Source: Marinomonas ostreistagni
GTDB taxonomy: Bacteria; Pseudomonadota; Gammaproteobacteria; Pseudomonadales; Marinomonadaceae
Reading direction: 5' to 3'
Assembly: GCF_016888445.1 (NCBI RefSeq)
Contig: NZ_JAFEKF010000004.1
Span: 124,001-188,000, forward strand
DNA: 64,000 bases
Under the pieces are notes generated by a model. It worked only from the letters and a program-made list of their open reading frames with translations. It was not told where the DNA came from and did not search any database. The position numbers were made by a program, and so were the translations under genes. This document shows positions 53,187 to 62,036 of the stretch, one piece after another (position 1 is the stretch's first letter; the number at the start of each line of letters is the position of its first letter).

Positions 53187-53534
53187 ATGAATCGGAAAAG
53201 GATTTCGGCTCGTTTCTATCGCAACAAAAATCAGACTGAGCCGGTAAGAGACTGGCTCTTGTCACTGGAAAAGCATGATAGAACAGAGATAGGTAATGAT
53301 ATCAAAACAGTGGAATATGGCTGGCCGGTCGGCATGCCAATATGTCGCTCGTTGGGGAAGGGGCTTTGGGAAGTCCGAACAGACCTAACGCATGGACGTA
53401 TTGCTAGAATACTGTTTTGTTTCCATGATGAAGCGTTAGTGCTACTTCATGGCTTTATTAAGAAAAGCCAAAAAGCTCCTAAGTCAGACTTAGAGCTGGC
53501 CAACAAGCGTAAAAAAGAGGTAGAAAATGGCTAA
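53187..53534 (+). CDS. Gp49/HigB-like (RelE superfamily) toxin
   Basis: The 115-residue protein matches phage-derived Gp49-like toxins: RFYRNKNQTEPVRDWLLSLEKHDRTEIGNDIKTVEYGWPVGMPICRSLGKGLWEVRTDL and RILFCFHDEALVLLHGFIKKSQKAP. Family members cleave mRNA on the ribosome. The ATG at 53187 follows GGAAGATATCT; an upstream ATG at 53160 is less well placed. The 3' end overlaps the antitoxin gene by 8 bp; toxin first is the usual HigBA order. Confidence 0.85.
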   Translation: MNRKRISARFYRNKNQTEPVRDWLLSLEKHDRTEIGNDIKTVEYGWPVGMPICRSLGKGLWEVRTDLTHGRIARILFCFHDEALVLLHGFIKKSQKAPKSDLELANKRKKEVENG

Positions 53535-53808
53535 CTCACATATTGGCTCTTCATTCGATGATTTCTTAGAGGCGTCTGGCACACTGGCAGAAACCAACGC
53601 CGTCGCCATCAAACGAGTGATCGCATGGGAAATTCAGCAAAAGATTGAGCAAGAACATCTATCAAAAAGTAAGATGGCTAAGCTAATGAACACTAGTCGC
53701 TCAGCGCTTGACCGTTTGCTTGATCCCAATAACACCTCAGTTACATTGCATACCTTAGACAACGCGGCCAAGGCGTTGGGAAAGACACTAAGAATAGAGC
53801 TGTCTTAA
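53527..53808 (+). CDS. XRE/HigA-type antitoxin
   Basis: The 93-residue protein carries a C-terminal helix-turn-helix (EHLSKSKMAKLMNTSRSALDRLLDPNN, ~56-82) typical of antitoxins that pair with Gp49/HigB toxins. It should bind the toxin and repress the shared promoter. AGGTAGAAA upstream serves as ribosome binding site. Confidence 0.85.
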   Translation: MANSHIGSSFDDFLEASGTLAETNAVAIKRVIAWEIQQKIEQEHLSKSKMAKLMNTSRSALDRLLDPNNTSVTLHTLDNAAKALGKTLRIELS

Positions 53809-53814
53809 AATAGT

Positions 53815-53832
53815 AAGGGGTCAGATTTCAGC
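53815..53832 (-). repeat. Inverted copy of the element end
   Basis: AAGGGGTCAGATTTCAGC is the reverse complement, with one change, of the start of the left element (GCTGGAATCTGACCCCTT, 53010-53027). The toxin-antitoxin pair lies exactly between these two inverted ends. Confidence 0.8.
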
Positions 53833-53861
53833 GCTACCGATGCTTAACTTGACTTCGGCAG

Positions 53862-53929
53862 AGCTGGAATCTAACCCCTTTTAAGTGCTAGTAAAAAGCC
53901 CCTGTACCTTGTGGTGCAGGGGCTTTTGC
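53862..53929 (+). repeat. Right copy of duplicated element with terminator hairpin
   Basis: GCTGGAATCTAACCCCTTTT, AAGTGCTAGT, then AAAAAGCCCCTGTACC-TTGT-GGTGCAGGGGCTTTT. A direct repeat, about 90% identical, of 53010-53078. It lies just ahead of the convergent cytochrome gene end. Confidence 0.88.
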
Positions 53930-53946
53930 ATTTCAGTTAGCGCGGT

Positions 53947-55329
53947 TTAGCCTTTACGCTTTCGGCGTAGGAACCAAGCAATCAAGCCAAGTACGAACAC
54001 TGCACCGATGCCCATGCCCCAGCGTGCCAGTGGCAGAAGTGGGGAAGCGGGGCCGCCGCTGCGCAGGACGGCGACTTCATCGGCGGTTATGTCGGCCACT
54101 TCTTCACGGCCAAATTCACTTAGGATGTAGTTGGAGACGCGCGCCACTTGTTCGTCGTTAAACTCGTGCGCAAACGCTGGCATGTTGGTGCCGTGGCTTT
54201 CTTCGATATGGTTGCGGTATTGCACGCCTTCCAGGATGGCCATAACGACGTTGTCGGTGTTTTGACGACCTAAAACGGTGTTGTTGACCAGTGACGGTAA
54301 GCCGTTGTTGCCAGTGCCGTCGGCTTGGTGACAGCTGGCGCAGGCGGCGTTGTATAGCTGGGCGCCGCTCATGTCTGCTGTGCTGGCAGGCACGTCTTCA
54401 AGAAATACCGAGTCGATATTGTCGTTGACTTGGCCGTAGCTTTCCGACGGTTGCGTGTCGTTGGCATCGCTGACCGCTGGCACGGTTTTGAGCCACACCG
54501 CGATGGCGCTGAGGTCTTCATCGGATAAGTGCTGTAGCGAGTGGGAAATGGCTTCTGCCATTGGCCCCGCGGCTTGAGATTTATCCGGTGCGTAACCTGC
54601 TTTTAAGTAGCTAACGATGTCGTCATGCGTCCAAGTGCCGATGCCGCTGTTGTCATCACTGGTGATGTTTGGCGCGTACCAAGTACCTAAGCTGGCGCCG
54701 GCTAAGGCTTTGCCGCTGTCTTCGGCCATCAGTGGGTTACGTGGCGTGTGACAAGTGGCACAGTGCGTTAAGCCTTGGGCGAGGTAAGCGCCACGGTTCC
54801 ATTCATCGCTCTGATCTGGGTCGGGCGTAAAAGGTTCATCATCAAGGAATAAACCATTCCACACGGCCATGGATTCACGGATGTTGAATGGAAACGGCAG
54901 TTCGGTTGCCTCAGGTTTGCCGTCTACCGGCTCCACGCCATGCATGAAGTAGGCGTACAGTGCTTGCATGTCTTCGTCAGTGACTTTGGCATAAGCCGTG
55001 TAAGGCATGGCTGGGTAGAGATTGTTGCCGTCGGCACGAATACCTTGGCGTACGGCTCGGTCGAAATCTTCGTAGCTGTAATCACCGATACCGTCTTTAG
55101 ACGGTGTGATGTTAGACGAGATGATGTGACCCAGAGGCGTATCGATTGAAAGGCCACCAGCAAACGGTTTACCTTCGTGCTCGGCGGTGTGACAAGCGAC
55201 ACAGTCACCCGCAGTGGCTAGGTATTCACCGCGTTTGATCAGGTCTTGGTCGGCTGAGACAGCCAACGCCACTGGGCTTAGCATGCTACCAAGCACCAGT
55301 GCTGATGAAAGCATTACTGAGTGTTTCAT
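53947..55329 (-). CDS. Trihaem cytochrome c subunit of a membrane-bound dehydrogenase
   Basis: The 460-residue protein has a signal peptide, three haem c sites (CVACH ~43, CATCH ~192, CASCH ~331) and a C-terminal transmembrane helix (GMGIGAVFVLGLIAWFL). This matches the cytochrome subunit of gluconate-2-, sorbitol- or alcohol-type GMC dehydrogenases. It takes electrons from the FAD subunit and passes them to ubiquinone. Its ATG overlaps the stop of the FAD subunit gene (ATGA). Confidence 0.9.
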   Translation of the reverse strand: MKHSVMLSSALVLGSMLSPVALAVSADQDLIKRGEYLATAGDCVACHTAEHEGKPFAGGLSIDTPLGHIISSNITPSKDGIGDYSYEDFDRAVRQGIRADGNNLYPAMPYTAYAKVTDEDMQALYAYFMHGVEPVDGKPEATELPFPFNIRESMAVWNGLFLDDEPFTPDPDQSDEWNRGAYLAQGLTHCATCHTPRNPLMAEDSGKALAGASLGTWYAPNITSDDNSGIGTWTHDDIVSYLKAGYAPDKSQAAGPMAEAISHSLQHLSDEDLSAIAVWLKTVPAVSDANDTQPSESYGQVNDNIDSVFLEDVPASTADMSGAQLYNAACASCHQADGTGNNGLPSLVNNTVLGRQNTDNVVMAILEGVQYRNHIEESHGTNMPAFAHEFNDEQVARVSNYILSEFGREEVADITADEVAVLRSGGPASPLLPLARWGMGIGAVFVLGLIAWFLRRKRKG

Positions 55330-56924
55330 ACTAAGTCCTCGATGATGAATTCTGCGGTACGTAGGCCCACTGCCACGGCTGTAAGCGTTGAGTTAACGGT
55401 GGCAACCGTTGGTAAAACGCCCGTGCCGGCTAGGAATAGGTTGTCGTGGAAGTGGCTACGACCTTCGCCGTTACACACAGTGGTCGCGCGATCATCGCCC
55501 ATACCTAAAGTACCGGTGATGTGGTTGGCCAGACTGAATTTATCTTCGGCAGAGAAGCTTAGTTCTTTGGCGCCTAAGCGTTTGGCAATTGTGGTGAAAA
55601 TCTCACGGGCACGAGCGTTACCACGGCGAGTGTAGTCCGACACCGAGTAATAGAACTTCGGATTTGGGATGCCCAAGGTATCCAAGCGGTCGCCTAGCAT
55701 AACGCGGTTATTCGGATCCGGTAGTTGCTCAACGATGTTTTTCATACCCATTGAGTGGGCAGATTTATGGCGGATTTGCTGCTCAAGTTCTTCGCCGTAG
55801 ACCCCTTGTTTGATCAGTTTATCGGTGATGCCACGCACTGGGTTGGTGTTGGAAAAATCGATACGAAACGCGGCGGATTCGCTGCGCCATTCGCCATCAC
55901 GCTCGCTTTGGATCGAGTATTCACTCATCGGCCCACGGCCTGGCCAGATTGGCTCGTCTACTTCAAAGCTGACTTTGGCGCGTGGGTGGTCACATAGATG
56001 ACGGCCGACCATGTCGTTGCTGTTGCCGATACCGTTCGGGAAGCGGTCGCTCTTTGACATCAGCATCAGTTTAGGTGTTTCGATGGCGTTGGCGGCCAGT
56101 ACGAAAGTCTTACCTGTGACGCGGAAGCTGTCTTTGTTGGGCGTGTAGTAGTGGATCGCTTCGATCTTATCGCTGTTTTTGGCGTGTTCGATCTTGTACA
56201 CGATGGCTTCGGTGATGATGTTGACGCCGGCTTGTTTCGCCGATTGTGCTGAGATACCGCCGTGGTATTGGGCATCCACTGGGCACACGGGCATACAGTT
56301 GTTGTTGCCGACACAGGCAGGGCGGCCATCGTAGTTTTGGCTGTTACGGGCAGCGGTGTTACCAATGACTTTATAGCCGATGCCTTCTAGGCGATCACGT
56401 ACACGCGATAAGGCCCAAGATGGCGCTAGCTCTGGCATTGGGAAGGGCTTGCTACGCGGTGAGCCATTGTCTTCTGGGCCAGATACGCCCATTTTGACTT
56501 CGGCTTCGTAGTAAAAAGGCTCTAGATCGTCGTAGCTAAATGGCCAATCACGACCGACGCCATATAGGGTTTTTAGCTTGAAGTCATTCGGAACATAGCG
56601 CCAAGCCATGCCCGCCCAGTGCCAAGTAGTACCACCGACGCCACGAATGTAAGACGCAGAGTAAGGTACAGGGCCTTCGTTTTGGAAGTAGTCGTTAAAT
56701 TTGCGTGGCTCTGGTGCCCAATCATTGTATGGGTACGGCGCCATGTAATCGCCTTTATCGACCCCATGACGGAATTTTGCCACCACGTGGTTACGGTCGA
56801 TGTTTGGACCGGATTCTAGGATCAAGACCGATAAGCCTTGTTGAGCAATTTTTTCGGCCATCAAAGAGCCGACGATGCCTGCGCCAACGATGACAACGTC
56901 AGCAGATGTTTGTGTAGTCGCCAT
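55326..56924 (-). CDS. GMC-family FAD dehydrogenase subunit
   Basis: The 532-residue flavoprotein begins with the FAD motif VVIVGAGIVGSLMAEKIA. It has the GMC features GVGGTTWHWAGMAWR and FVLAANAIETPKLML and the C-terminal ANHITGTLGMG. It also has four Cys in CVGNNNCMPVC that may bind an iron-sulfur cluster, as in FAD-glucose and gluconate dehydrogenases. It oxidises a sugar or sugar acid in the periplasm; the exact substrate cannot be told. Export would use the Tat signal of the small subunit. Confidence 0.88.
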   Translation of the reverse strand: MATTQTSADVVIVGAGIVGSLMAEKIAQQGLSVLILESGPNIDRNHVVAKFRHGVDKGDYMAPYPYNDWAPEPRKFNDYFQNEGPVPYSASYIRGVGGTTWHWAGMAWRYVPNDFKLKTLYGVGRDWPFSYDDLEPFYYEAEVKMGVSGPEDNGSPRSKPFPMPELAPSWALSRVRDRLEGIGYKVIGNTAARNSQNYDGRPACVGNNNCMPVCPVDAQYHGGISAQSAKQAGVNIITEAIVYKIEHAKNSDKIEAIHYYTPNKDSFRVTGKTFVLAANAIETPKLMLMSKSDRFPNGIGNSNDMVGRHLCDHPRAKVSFEVDEPIWPGRGPMSEYSIQSERDGEWRSESAAFRIDFSNTNPVRGITDKLIKQGVYGEELEQQIRHKSAHSMGMKNIVEQLPDPNNRVMLGDRLDTLGIPNPKFYYSVSDYTRRGNARAREIFTTIAKRLGAKELSFSAEDKFSLANHITGTLGMGDDRATTVCNGEGRSHFHDNLFLAGTGVLPTVATVNSTLTAVAVGLRTAEFIIEDLV

Positions 56925-56932
56925 GTTGTTTC

Positions 56933-57454
56933 CTAAACGTCTTGTGGTGGTTTGCTTGACCAGATGCCGTAGGCACCTAGGGCGTAGCTCGGTGGGGCTA
57001 ATACATCCGCGACCGCGGCATACATCAGGGTGTTGTCGCTGTAGGAAATGGTTTTAGCGGCTTTGCCTTCACCAACGATGCCTTGGAACCAGGCTTTAGC
57101 AAGCTTGCGTGGTAAGTCGGCCACGTCGGGTTGTTCGGCGTCTAGGCGTGCTTGTAGGTTGGCGCTTGTGAGGTTGTGATCAGCGACAAAGGCATTAAGG
57201 GTTTTGATGCGTGCGGCAAAATCCTCATCCTGTTGTGCGAGCGACAGATAAATGGTGTCGGCTAGAGCTGGGTTTAAATCGCTCTTGGCGGTGATCAATT
57301 GTGATAACGCCATAAAGGCGTTAAATGCTTTTGCATCGGTGGCGGCTGCTTGGGCTTGGCTGGCAAATGGCACAAGTGTCAAGCCGCTAAGTGCCGCACT
57401 GGCGGTTAGAAAACCACGACGGCTTATACCTGCTTTTTCTTTGTATTGAGACAT
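56933..57454 (-). CDS. Small (gamma) subunit of the GMC dehydrogenase, Tat-exported
   Basis: The 173-residue protein has a twin-arginine signal (GISRRGFLTASAALSG) and the helical small-subunit domain of gluconate/sorbitol dehydrogenases (FMALSQLITAKSDLNPALADTIY ... ARLDAEQPDVADLPRKLAKAWFQGIVG). It likely acts as Tat hitch-hiker chaperone for the FAD subunit. It is the first gene of the operon; the FAD gene starts 8 bp after its stop. Confidence 0.87.
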   Translation of the reverse strand: MSQYKEKAGISRRGFLTASAALSGLTLVPFASQAQAAATDAKAFNAFMALSQLITAKSDLNPALADTIYLSLAQQDEDFAARIKTLNAFVADHNLTSANLQARLDAEQPDVADLPRKLAKAWFQGIVGEGKAAKTISYSDNTLMYAAVADVLAPPSYALGAYGIWSSKPPQDV

Positions 57455-57909
57455 GTGAGTGGGGTCCTAGATGACTTTGAGTGTGCCAGTGAGCTGGAAC
57501 ACTACACGTCATTCTTCTCTCGTTAAGTAGATAACGCATTAAGGGGCAAATGGCGCTCTAAACTTCACTTGATTATTCATCGTACAGCATGATTCTGGCA
57601 TACAAGCTGCTTTTGAAGAGGTGAATTAGAACGTTATTTGCGACTTACTCTGCTTAGTTATAGTAGATATGTGCAGTTAAGGCGAAGGTTAGCCTGATCA
57701 AAGGTATTTACAAGGTTCTTACCGACAAAGCCCGCAAATTTACACAGTCGTTCAGGGTTTGATCCGTCCTATTTGGCTGGGCGCTAAACAATCGTGCAGA
57801 CAAGCTGTAAGGTAAAAGGATGTCATGTGAAGCCTAGTCAGACATAATGTTCTTTAGCTTTGGTTTTCTTTAGCTTTGTCATTAGGGATGACACATATAG
57901 GACAACATA
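57455..57909. other. Intergenic region, no gene seen
   Basis: 455 bp between divergent genes. It must hold the promoters of the dehydrogenase operon and the META-MliC gene. I see no convincing ORF, tRNA or strong hairpin. Confidence 0.45.
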
Positions 57910-58602
57910 ATGAATAAGAATTGGACATTGGTAGCTGTCTTGGCTGCCTTAACTGGCTGTGCTCAACAGCCGACAGCATCGCAAGCGACAGAGTCGGTGT
58001 CACTTTCTGAGCTTTCAGGACAATGGCGTGTTGAAAGCATTGATGAAGGTGGCATTATCGACAGCTCCCATATCACTATGAACTTTAGTGGCGATCAGCG
58101 CGTCGCAGGCATGGCGGGCTGTAACCGTTACAGCGCTACGATGACGGAGCAGGGCGACACCATCATGATCGAGCAAGCGATCTCGACCAAAATGGCCTGT
58201 ACGCCAGCCTTGATGAAACAAGAGCAGCGCTTTTTAGACGCTTTACATGAAACGGTCGCGTTTGAGCGCTTGGCCAATACGTGGTTGATCGCAGAAGACC
58301 GACAAGGCAAGCCACGCCTCAAGATGATCGAAATGGTGTCAGCGAGTGCTGCCGCAACGTCTCAATCTAATCAGACAAATATGCGTCAATTTCGATGCGG
58401 TACGGCTGGAGAGGTGGGCATTCGTCCAGTAAGCGAGGGCGTTGTAGAGCTTTCTGTGGCCGATCAAATGCTTATTTTATCGACCGTGCCGAGCGCTTCG
58501 GGCGCGAAATACGGAGAAGGTGAGGTGAGCTTTTGGGAGCATGGCAACGAGGCTATGTTTGAATCAGCTGGGCGTCGTTTTGAGTGTCAGCGTGCTGGTT
58601 AA
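57910..58602 (+). CDS. META-MliC fusion lipoprotein
   Basis: The 230-residue lipoprotein (lipobox ALTGC, Cys17) joins two domains. The first is a META/HslJ-like domain (about 31-140) with the hallmarks AGCNRYSAT and STKMACTP. The second is a MliC-like domain (about 158-228) with FRCGTAGEVGI, FWEHGNEAMFES and a final Cys (FECQ). MliC proteins inhibit C-type lysozyme; META domains are linked to heat and novobiocin tolerance in HslJ. A role in envelope protection is likely. The ATG follows ATAGGACAACATA. Confidence 0.85.
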   Translation: MNKNWTLVAVLAALTGCAQQPTASQATESVSLSELSGQWRVESIDEGGIIDSSHITMNFSGDQRVAGMAGCNRYSATMTEQGDTIMIEQAISTKMACTPALMKQEQRFLDALHETVAFERLANTWLIAEDRQGKPRLKMIEMVSASAAATSQSNQTNMRQFRCGTAGEVGIRPVSEGVVELSVADQMLILSTVPSASGAKYGEGEVSFWEHGNEAMFESAGRRFECQRAG

Positions 58603-58941
58603 TTATCTTGGCTTTTAGGCTGTTAATAAAGCCCAAGCCGAGAATCTAAATTAGGGAAAATTGATATGCTCAAATGGATGTTGGTTATATAGATATTTTT
58701 TGATTTTTCTCCACTTTTAATGCTCAAAATGCTTGGGCAGCATCTTAAATTGGGGTAATGTAAGCTTTCTGTCAGGGATGATAAGAATGGCTTACTTTAG
58801 AGCGTGGTTTTGCTCTGCCTCAATAAGCCCGATTAAGGATGATTTTTCCCCTTCTACGCGTCTTCATTCTCCTTGGCAGGATTTGCTAATTACATTTGTC
58901 CACTCTTGTTTAAGAAATGGCAGTCCTTAAAAGGAATGAGG
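58603..58941. other. Intergenic region, no gene seen
   Basis: 339 bp ahead of the OmpA-lipoprotein operon. A 65-codon frame at 58733 lacks a ribosome binding site and family resemblance. The operon promoter should be here. Confidence 0.45.
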
Positions 58942-60435
58942 ATGAAACGCTCAAAACTCTATTGTTCTGTTGCCTTGGCCGCAACAACTCCCATTATGCT
59001 TTCTGGTTGTGCCTCGCTGGCTGATACGTCTAAAACCGTAATGGGTTGTGTTGGCGGTACGTTATTAGGTGGTGCTGTGGGTTACCTGAGTACCGGCGAT
59101 GCACGCGGCATTTTGGTCGGCGGTGTTGCGGGTGGTTTGATTGGCTGTGGCGTTGGTTCTTATCTGGATCATCGTGAAGAGAAATTAAAAAAGCTCGCAG
59201 AAGAAAGCGAGCTTAAACCCGAATTTGAACGCATCGTTGTCAATGATAAAACAGGGGCAGGCTTTTCCAAAGATGCCACCGATGATGTGGTGGCCTCGCA
59301 AGTTTCGTTAGCGGGTGATCGACCATTATTTGCCTCAGGCAAAGCAAAAATTACCGATCGCCAAAAACTAAAAAGCCTACGCTTCTTTTTAAAAGGTTAT
59401 GTCGAAGGGCTGGCCGAAGGCTCAAAAATTTATGTAGTGGGTCATACAGATAGCTCCGGCTCAGCGAGCTATAACCAGCGTTTATCTGAGCAGCGTGCAC
59501 GCTTTATTGCTGATCAATTAGTCGCTGTCGGTGCCAATCCTGAGAATCTTTTGTACGAAGGGGTCGGCGAATCTCAGCCGATTGCCAGTAATGAAACCGA
59601 ATTAGGTAAAGCCAAAAACCGACGTTTTGAATTGGTCGATGTATTTGTCTCTGAGCAAAATAAAGCCAAGAAACTAAAGACGGTTTCTGATGAGCAGGTT
59701 GTTCAAGTCGCTGCGGCTAAGAAAACACGTCTTGAGAATGTCACCAATAATTTGCCAACCAAAACAGTGCAAAAAGGGTCGACTCAGCCTATCACTCAAT
59801 TACCCGAGCCGAAGGTTTCAATCACTCATCGAAGCAATGAATCACTGGCACTGGGCGGTGTTCCTTTGGACAGCTTTGATACCAATTATGTGACCGCAGC
59901 GTTGGGCGAAGTGGAGCAAGATTATGGCTTCTCATTCTTTTCTCAAGCCATTGCTGATGAATCACCGCTATTAGGAAGTTGTGCTTACACGGCGCCGGTG
60001 GCGCAGTCTTATTTGAAAACCTACACCGGACGTAAAATTGCGGCTAAACAAACCAAAGTGGCGGACAGTGTTACTAATTTGTATGGCACGACTTGGTTTG
60101 GAATGGCCGAAAAGACCGGTGTGACGCTGGGCCCTGTAGGCATGAGCAGCGATACCTTAGCGCCAACGCACATGCCTGTTTTGCGCTTCTATAAAGACTA
60201 TGACGGCACCGCTCTTAAGCCTGACTATGAGTACCCTGTTAATGTCGAAACTTACCGCGGTGAAAATGCGGTATTGGTCAGAATGTACGCCAAAGATGAT
60301 GATGCTTTAATGAAATGTACCGATGTGGTGTATTCATTAGATGGTGATACAGCGACCAAAGCCAATGCAATAATTTATCAACAAGACCGTGATTTAATGG
60401 TCAAAGCATTCAAATTGAATTTAGTGAAAGGTTAA
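58942..60435 (+). CDS. OmpA-domain lipoprotein, first gene of unknown envelope operon
   Basis: The 497-residue lipoprotein has a lipobox (LSGC, Cys23) and a glycine-zipper segment (GCVGGTLLGGAVGY ... GGVAGGLIGCGVGSY, ~36-73). An OmpA peptidoglycan-binding domain follows (~125-237, VVGHTDSSGSASYNQRLSEQRA and KAKNRRFEL). A ~260-residue C-terminal region resembles nothing I know. It should link the outer membrane to the cell wall. The ATG at 58942 has AAGGA 6 bp upstream; an ATG 6 bp earlier is too close to it. The next gene starts 2 bp after its stop. Confidence 0.8.
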   Translation: MKRSKLYCSVALAATTPIMLSGCASLADTSKTVMGCVGGTLLGGAVGYLSTGDARGILVGGVAGGLIGCGVGSYLDHREEKLKKLAEESELKPEFERIVVNDKTGAGFSKDATDDVVASQVSLAGDRPLFASGKAKITDRQKLKSLRFFLKGYVEGLAEGSKIYVVGHTDSSGSASYNQRLSEQRARFIADQLVAVGANPENLLYEGVGESQPIASNETELGKAKNRRFELVDVFVSEQNKAKKLKTVSDEQVVQVAAAKKTRLENVTNNLPTKTVQKGSTQPITQLPEPKVSITHRSNESLALGGVPLDSFDTNYVTAALGEVEQDYGFSFFSQAIADESPLLGSCAYTAPVAQSYLKTYTGRKIAAKQTKVADSVTNLYGTTWFGMAEKTGVTLGPVGMSSDTLAPTHMPVLRFYKDYDGTALKPDYEYPVNVETYRGENAVLVRMYAKDDDALMKCTDVVYSLDGDTATKANAIIYQQDRDLMVKAFKLNLVKG

Positions 60436-60437
60436 AA

Positions 60438-62036
60438 ATGGACTTAATTTCTTTGATAAGTGCTTATCGCGATATTTTAGTAGTCATCGCGGCAACGTTA
60501 GCAATTTTATTTTATATCGCTTACACCAATTGGGACGCCGTCAAATTATGGTGGAAAGGCGTTAAATACCATAACTTCTTATTTGGTAAGCTGCGTAAGC
60601 TCGCTAAAAATCCTGATGTAAAAGATAAGTGGTTTCATTCTGAGTCGGCAGTTTGTCAAGATTACAATGAACTGTACGGTAAGATTCATAAAGACGGTGA
60701 TTATTACGAAGCCTGTAAAAAGTATCTGTCTATTGTCGGTGAATCGGGTCGCAAACCTTTAGCAGCGATCATGATGATAGGCTTATTTGCCGTGCTGGTA
60801 TTAGAAGCCTGGGGTTTCAGCTATACCATGAGTGGCTTTATTGACTTAAGTGCCTCTGAAAACACACGCGTGGTGATGACGTGGATCGTGGCGATTGCCT
60901 TTGCGGTGATTCTAGCGTTCTTAACGCACTTGATGGGCCATGAAATCTACCGCAATGGCATTTTAGGCCGCATCCGTAATAACTGGAAAGCAGACAGTCC
61001 GGAAACGCGCCCGAAAACGCTTGATGCGATCCAATTCGACTACGACATCGAAGATTTCTCTGATGATAATCAGCCGAATTACATGCGTCGTCTGTACCGT
61101 CTTGATGTTAACTCGCCGGTGAAAAAGCATACCTTTACGATTGCGGCGGTGATCGCCATCGTGGCCATCGGTATCATCATTACGTTTGTGCGTATAAAAA
61201 CGCTACAAGTAGCGCAAACTCAGGATGTGATGTGTATTCCAGGTGAAAGTGCTGCAAGTGCTGCCGGCGGTCTTAGTTTAGATGCTTTGTACAGCGATAC
61301 ACCGCCACCACCACAAGCAGCGCAGCAAGCCGCGACAGAAGCCCGTGAGCGTGGTGAAACAGAAATCTGTCAGGCGACTAAAGAAGGTAGCTGGGCAACA
61401 TTTGGTATGTTGGCGATCTTGTTCTTAGTGTTGCAGGCGTTTGCGACTTGGGTATCGTACAAATATGGTTTTGTTGGCAAGCACTCAAAAACTGCTTGGC
61501 AGAGCACTCATAAGTACAAAACTAAGAGCCAATATGAAATGGCCATGGATAGTGCGGCCAACAACATCGCGCAACGTGCCCAGAAAACCCTGAGTGAATT
61601 GCAATCACGTATGGCGAAAAAGCTGAGCGGTGAAACCATGAACAGCAGTGTTGATGTGCTGATTAACACCGCAGCAGGTCGTACATTTTGGGATTACGTG
61701 GAGCAAGACAGTGATCAGTCTTTGGCTAGTCGTAATCGACGTGCACGTACCACTCTTGGTCACGAACAAGAACACTCCAGCATCATGACCCAAGCAACGG
61801 TTGCTGAGGCACCGATGGCAGCTGCCGCAGCGGTCGCATCAGCCGTTAGTGCGCCAAGCACAGATGCGGTATCGGATGATGAATTAGAGCGCCAGCTTTT
61901 GGCGGAAGCAAAAGCCGCTTCTGATGCAGAAATTGAACGCCAATTGTTAGAAGAAGCGCAGCAAGCAAAGCAGGAAACTCCTGAAGAGCAAAAAGCACGC
62001 ATCATGGCCAAGCTTAAAGCAGAAGGAAAGCTGTAA
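60438..62036 (+). CDS. Five-TM inner-membrane protein of unknown function, second gene of envelope operon
   Basis: The 532-residue protein has about five transmembrane helices (~12-29, 110-130, 147-167, 231-250, 326-345). A soluble loop with two Cys (MCIPGES ... EICQATKEG, ~275-320) precedes the last helix. The long C-terminal cytoplasmic part ends in an Ala/Glu-rich coiled coil (DDELERQLLAEAKAASDAEIERQLLEEA, seen in two near-repeats). It is not MotA/TolQ-like by motif. I do not recognise a family. Confidence 0.7.
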   Translation: MDLISLISAYRDILVVIAATLAILFYIAYTNWDAVKLWWKGVKYHNFLFGKLRKLAKNPDVKDKWFHSESAVCQDYNELYGKIHKDGDYYEACKKYLSIVGESGRKPLAAIMMIGLFAVLVLEAWGFSYTMSGFIDLSASENTRVVMTWIVAIAFAVILAFLTHLMGHEIYRNGILGRIRNNWKADSPETRPKTLDAIQFDYDIEDFSDDNQPNYMRRLYRLDVNSPVKKHTFTIAAVIAIVAIGIIITFVRIKTLQVAQTQDVMCIPGESAASAAGGLSLDALYSDTPPPPQAAQQAATEARERGETEICQATKEGSWATFGMLAILFLVLQAFATWVSYKYGFVGKHSKTAWQSTHKYKTKSQYEMAMDSAANNIAQRAQKTLSELQSRMAKKLSGETMNSSVDVLINTAAGRTFWDYVEQDSDQSLASRNRRARTTLGHEQEHSSIMTQATVAEAPMAAAAAVASAVSAPSTDAVSDDELERQLLAEAKAASDAEIERQLLEEAQQAKQETPEEQKARIMAKLKAEGKL

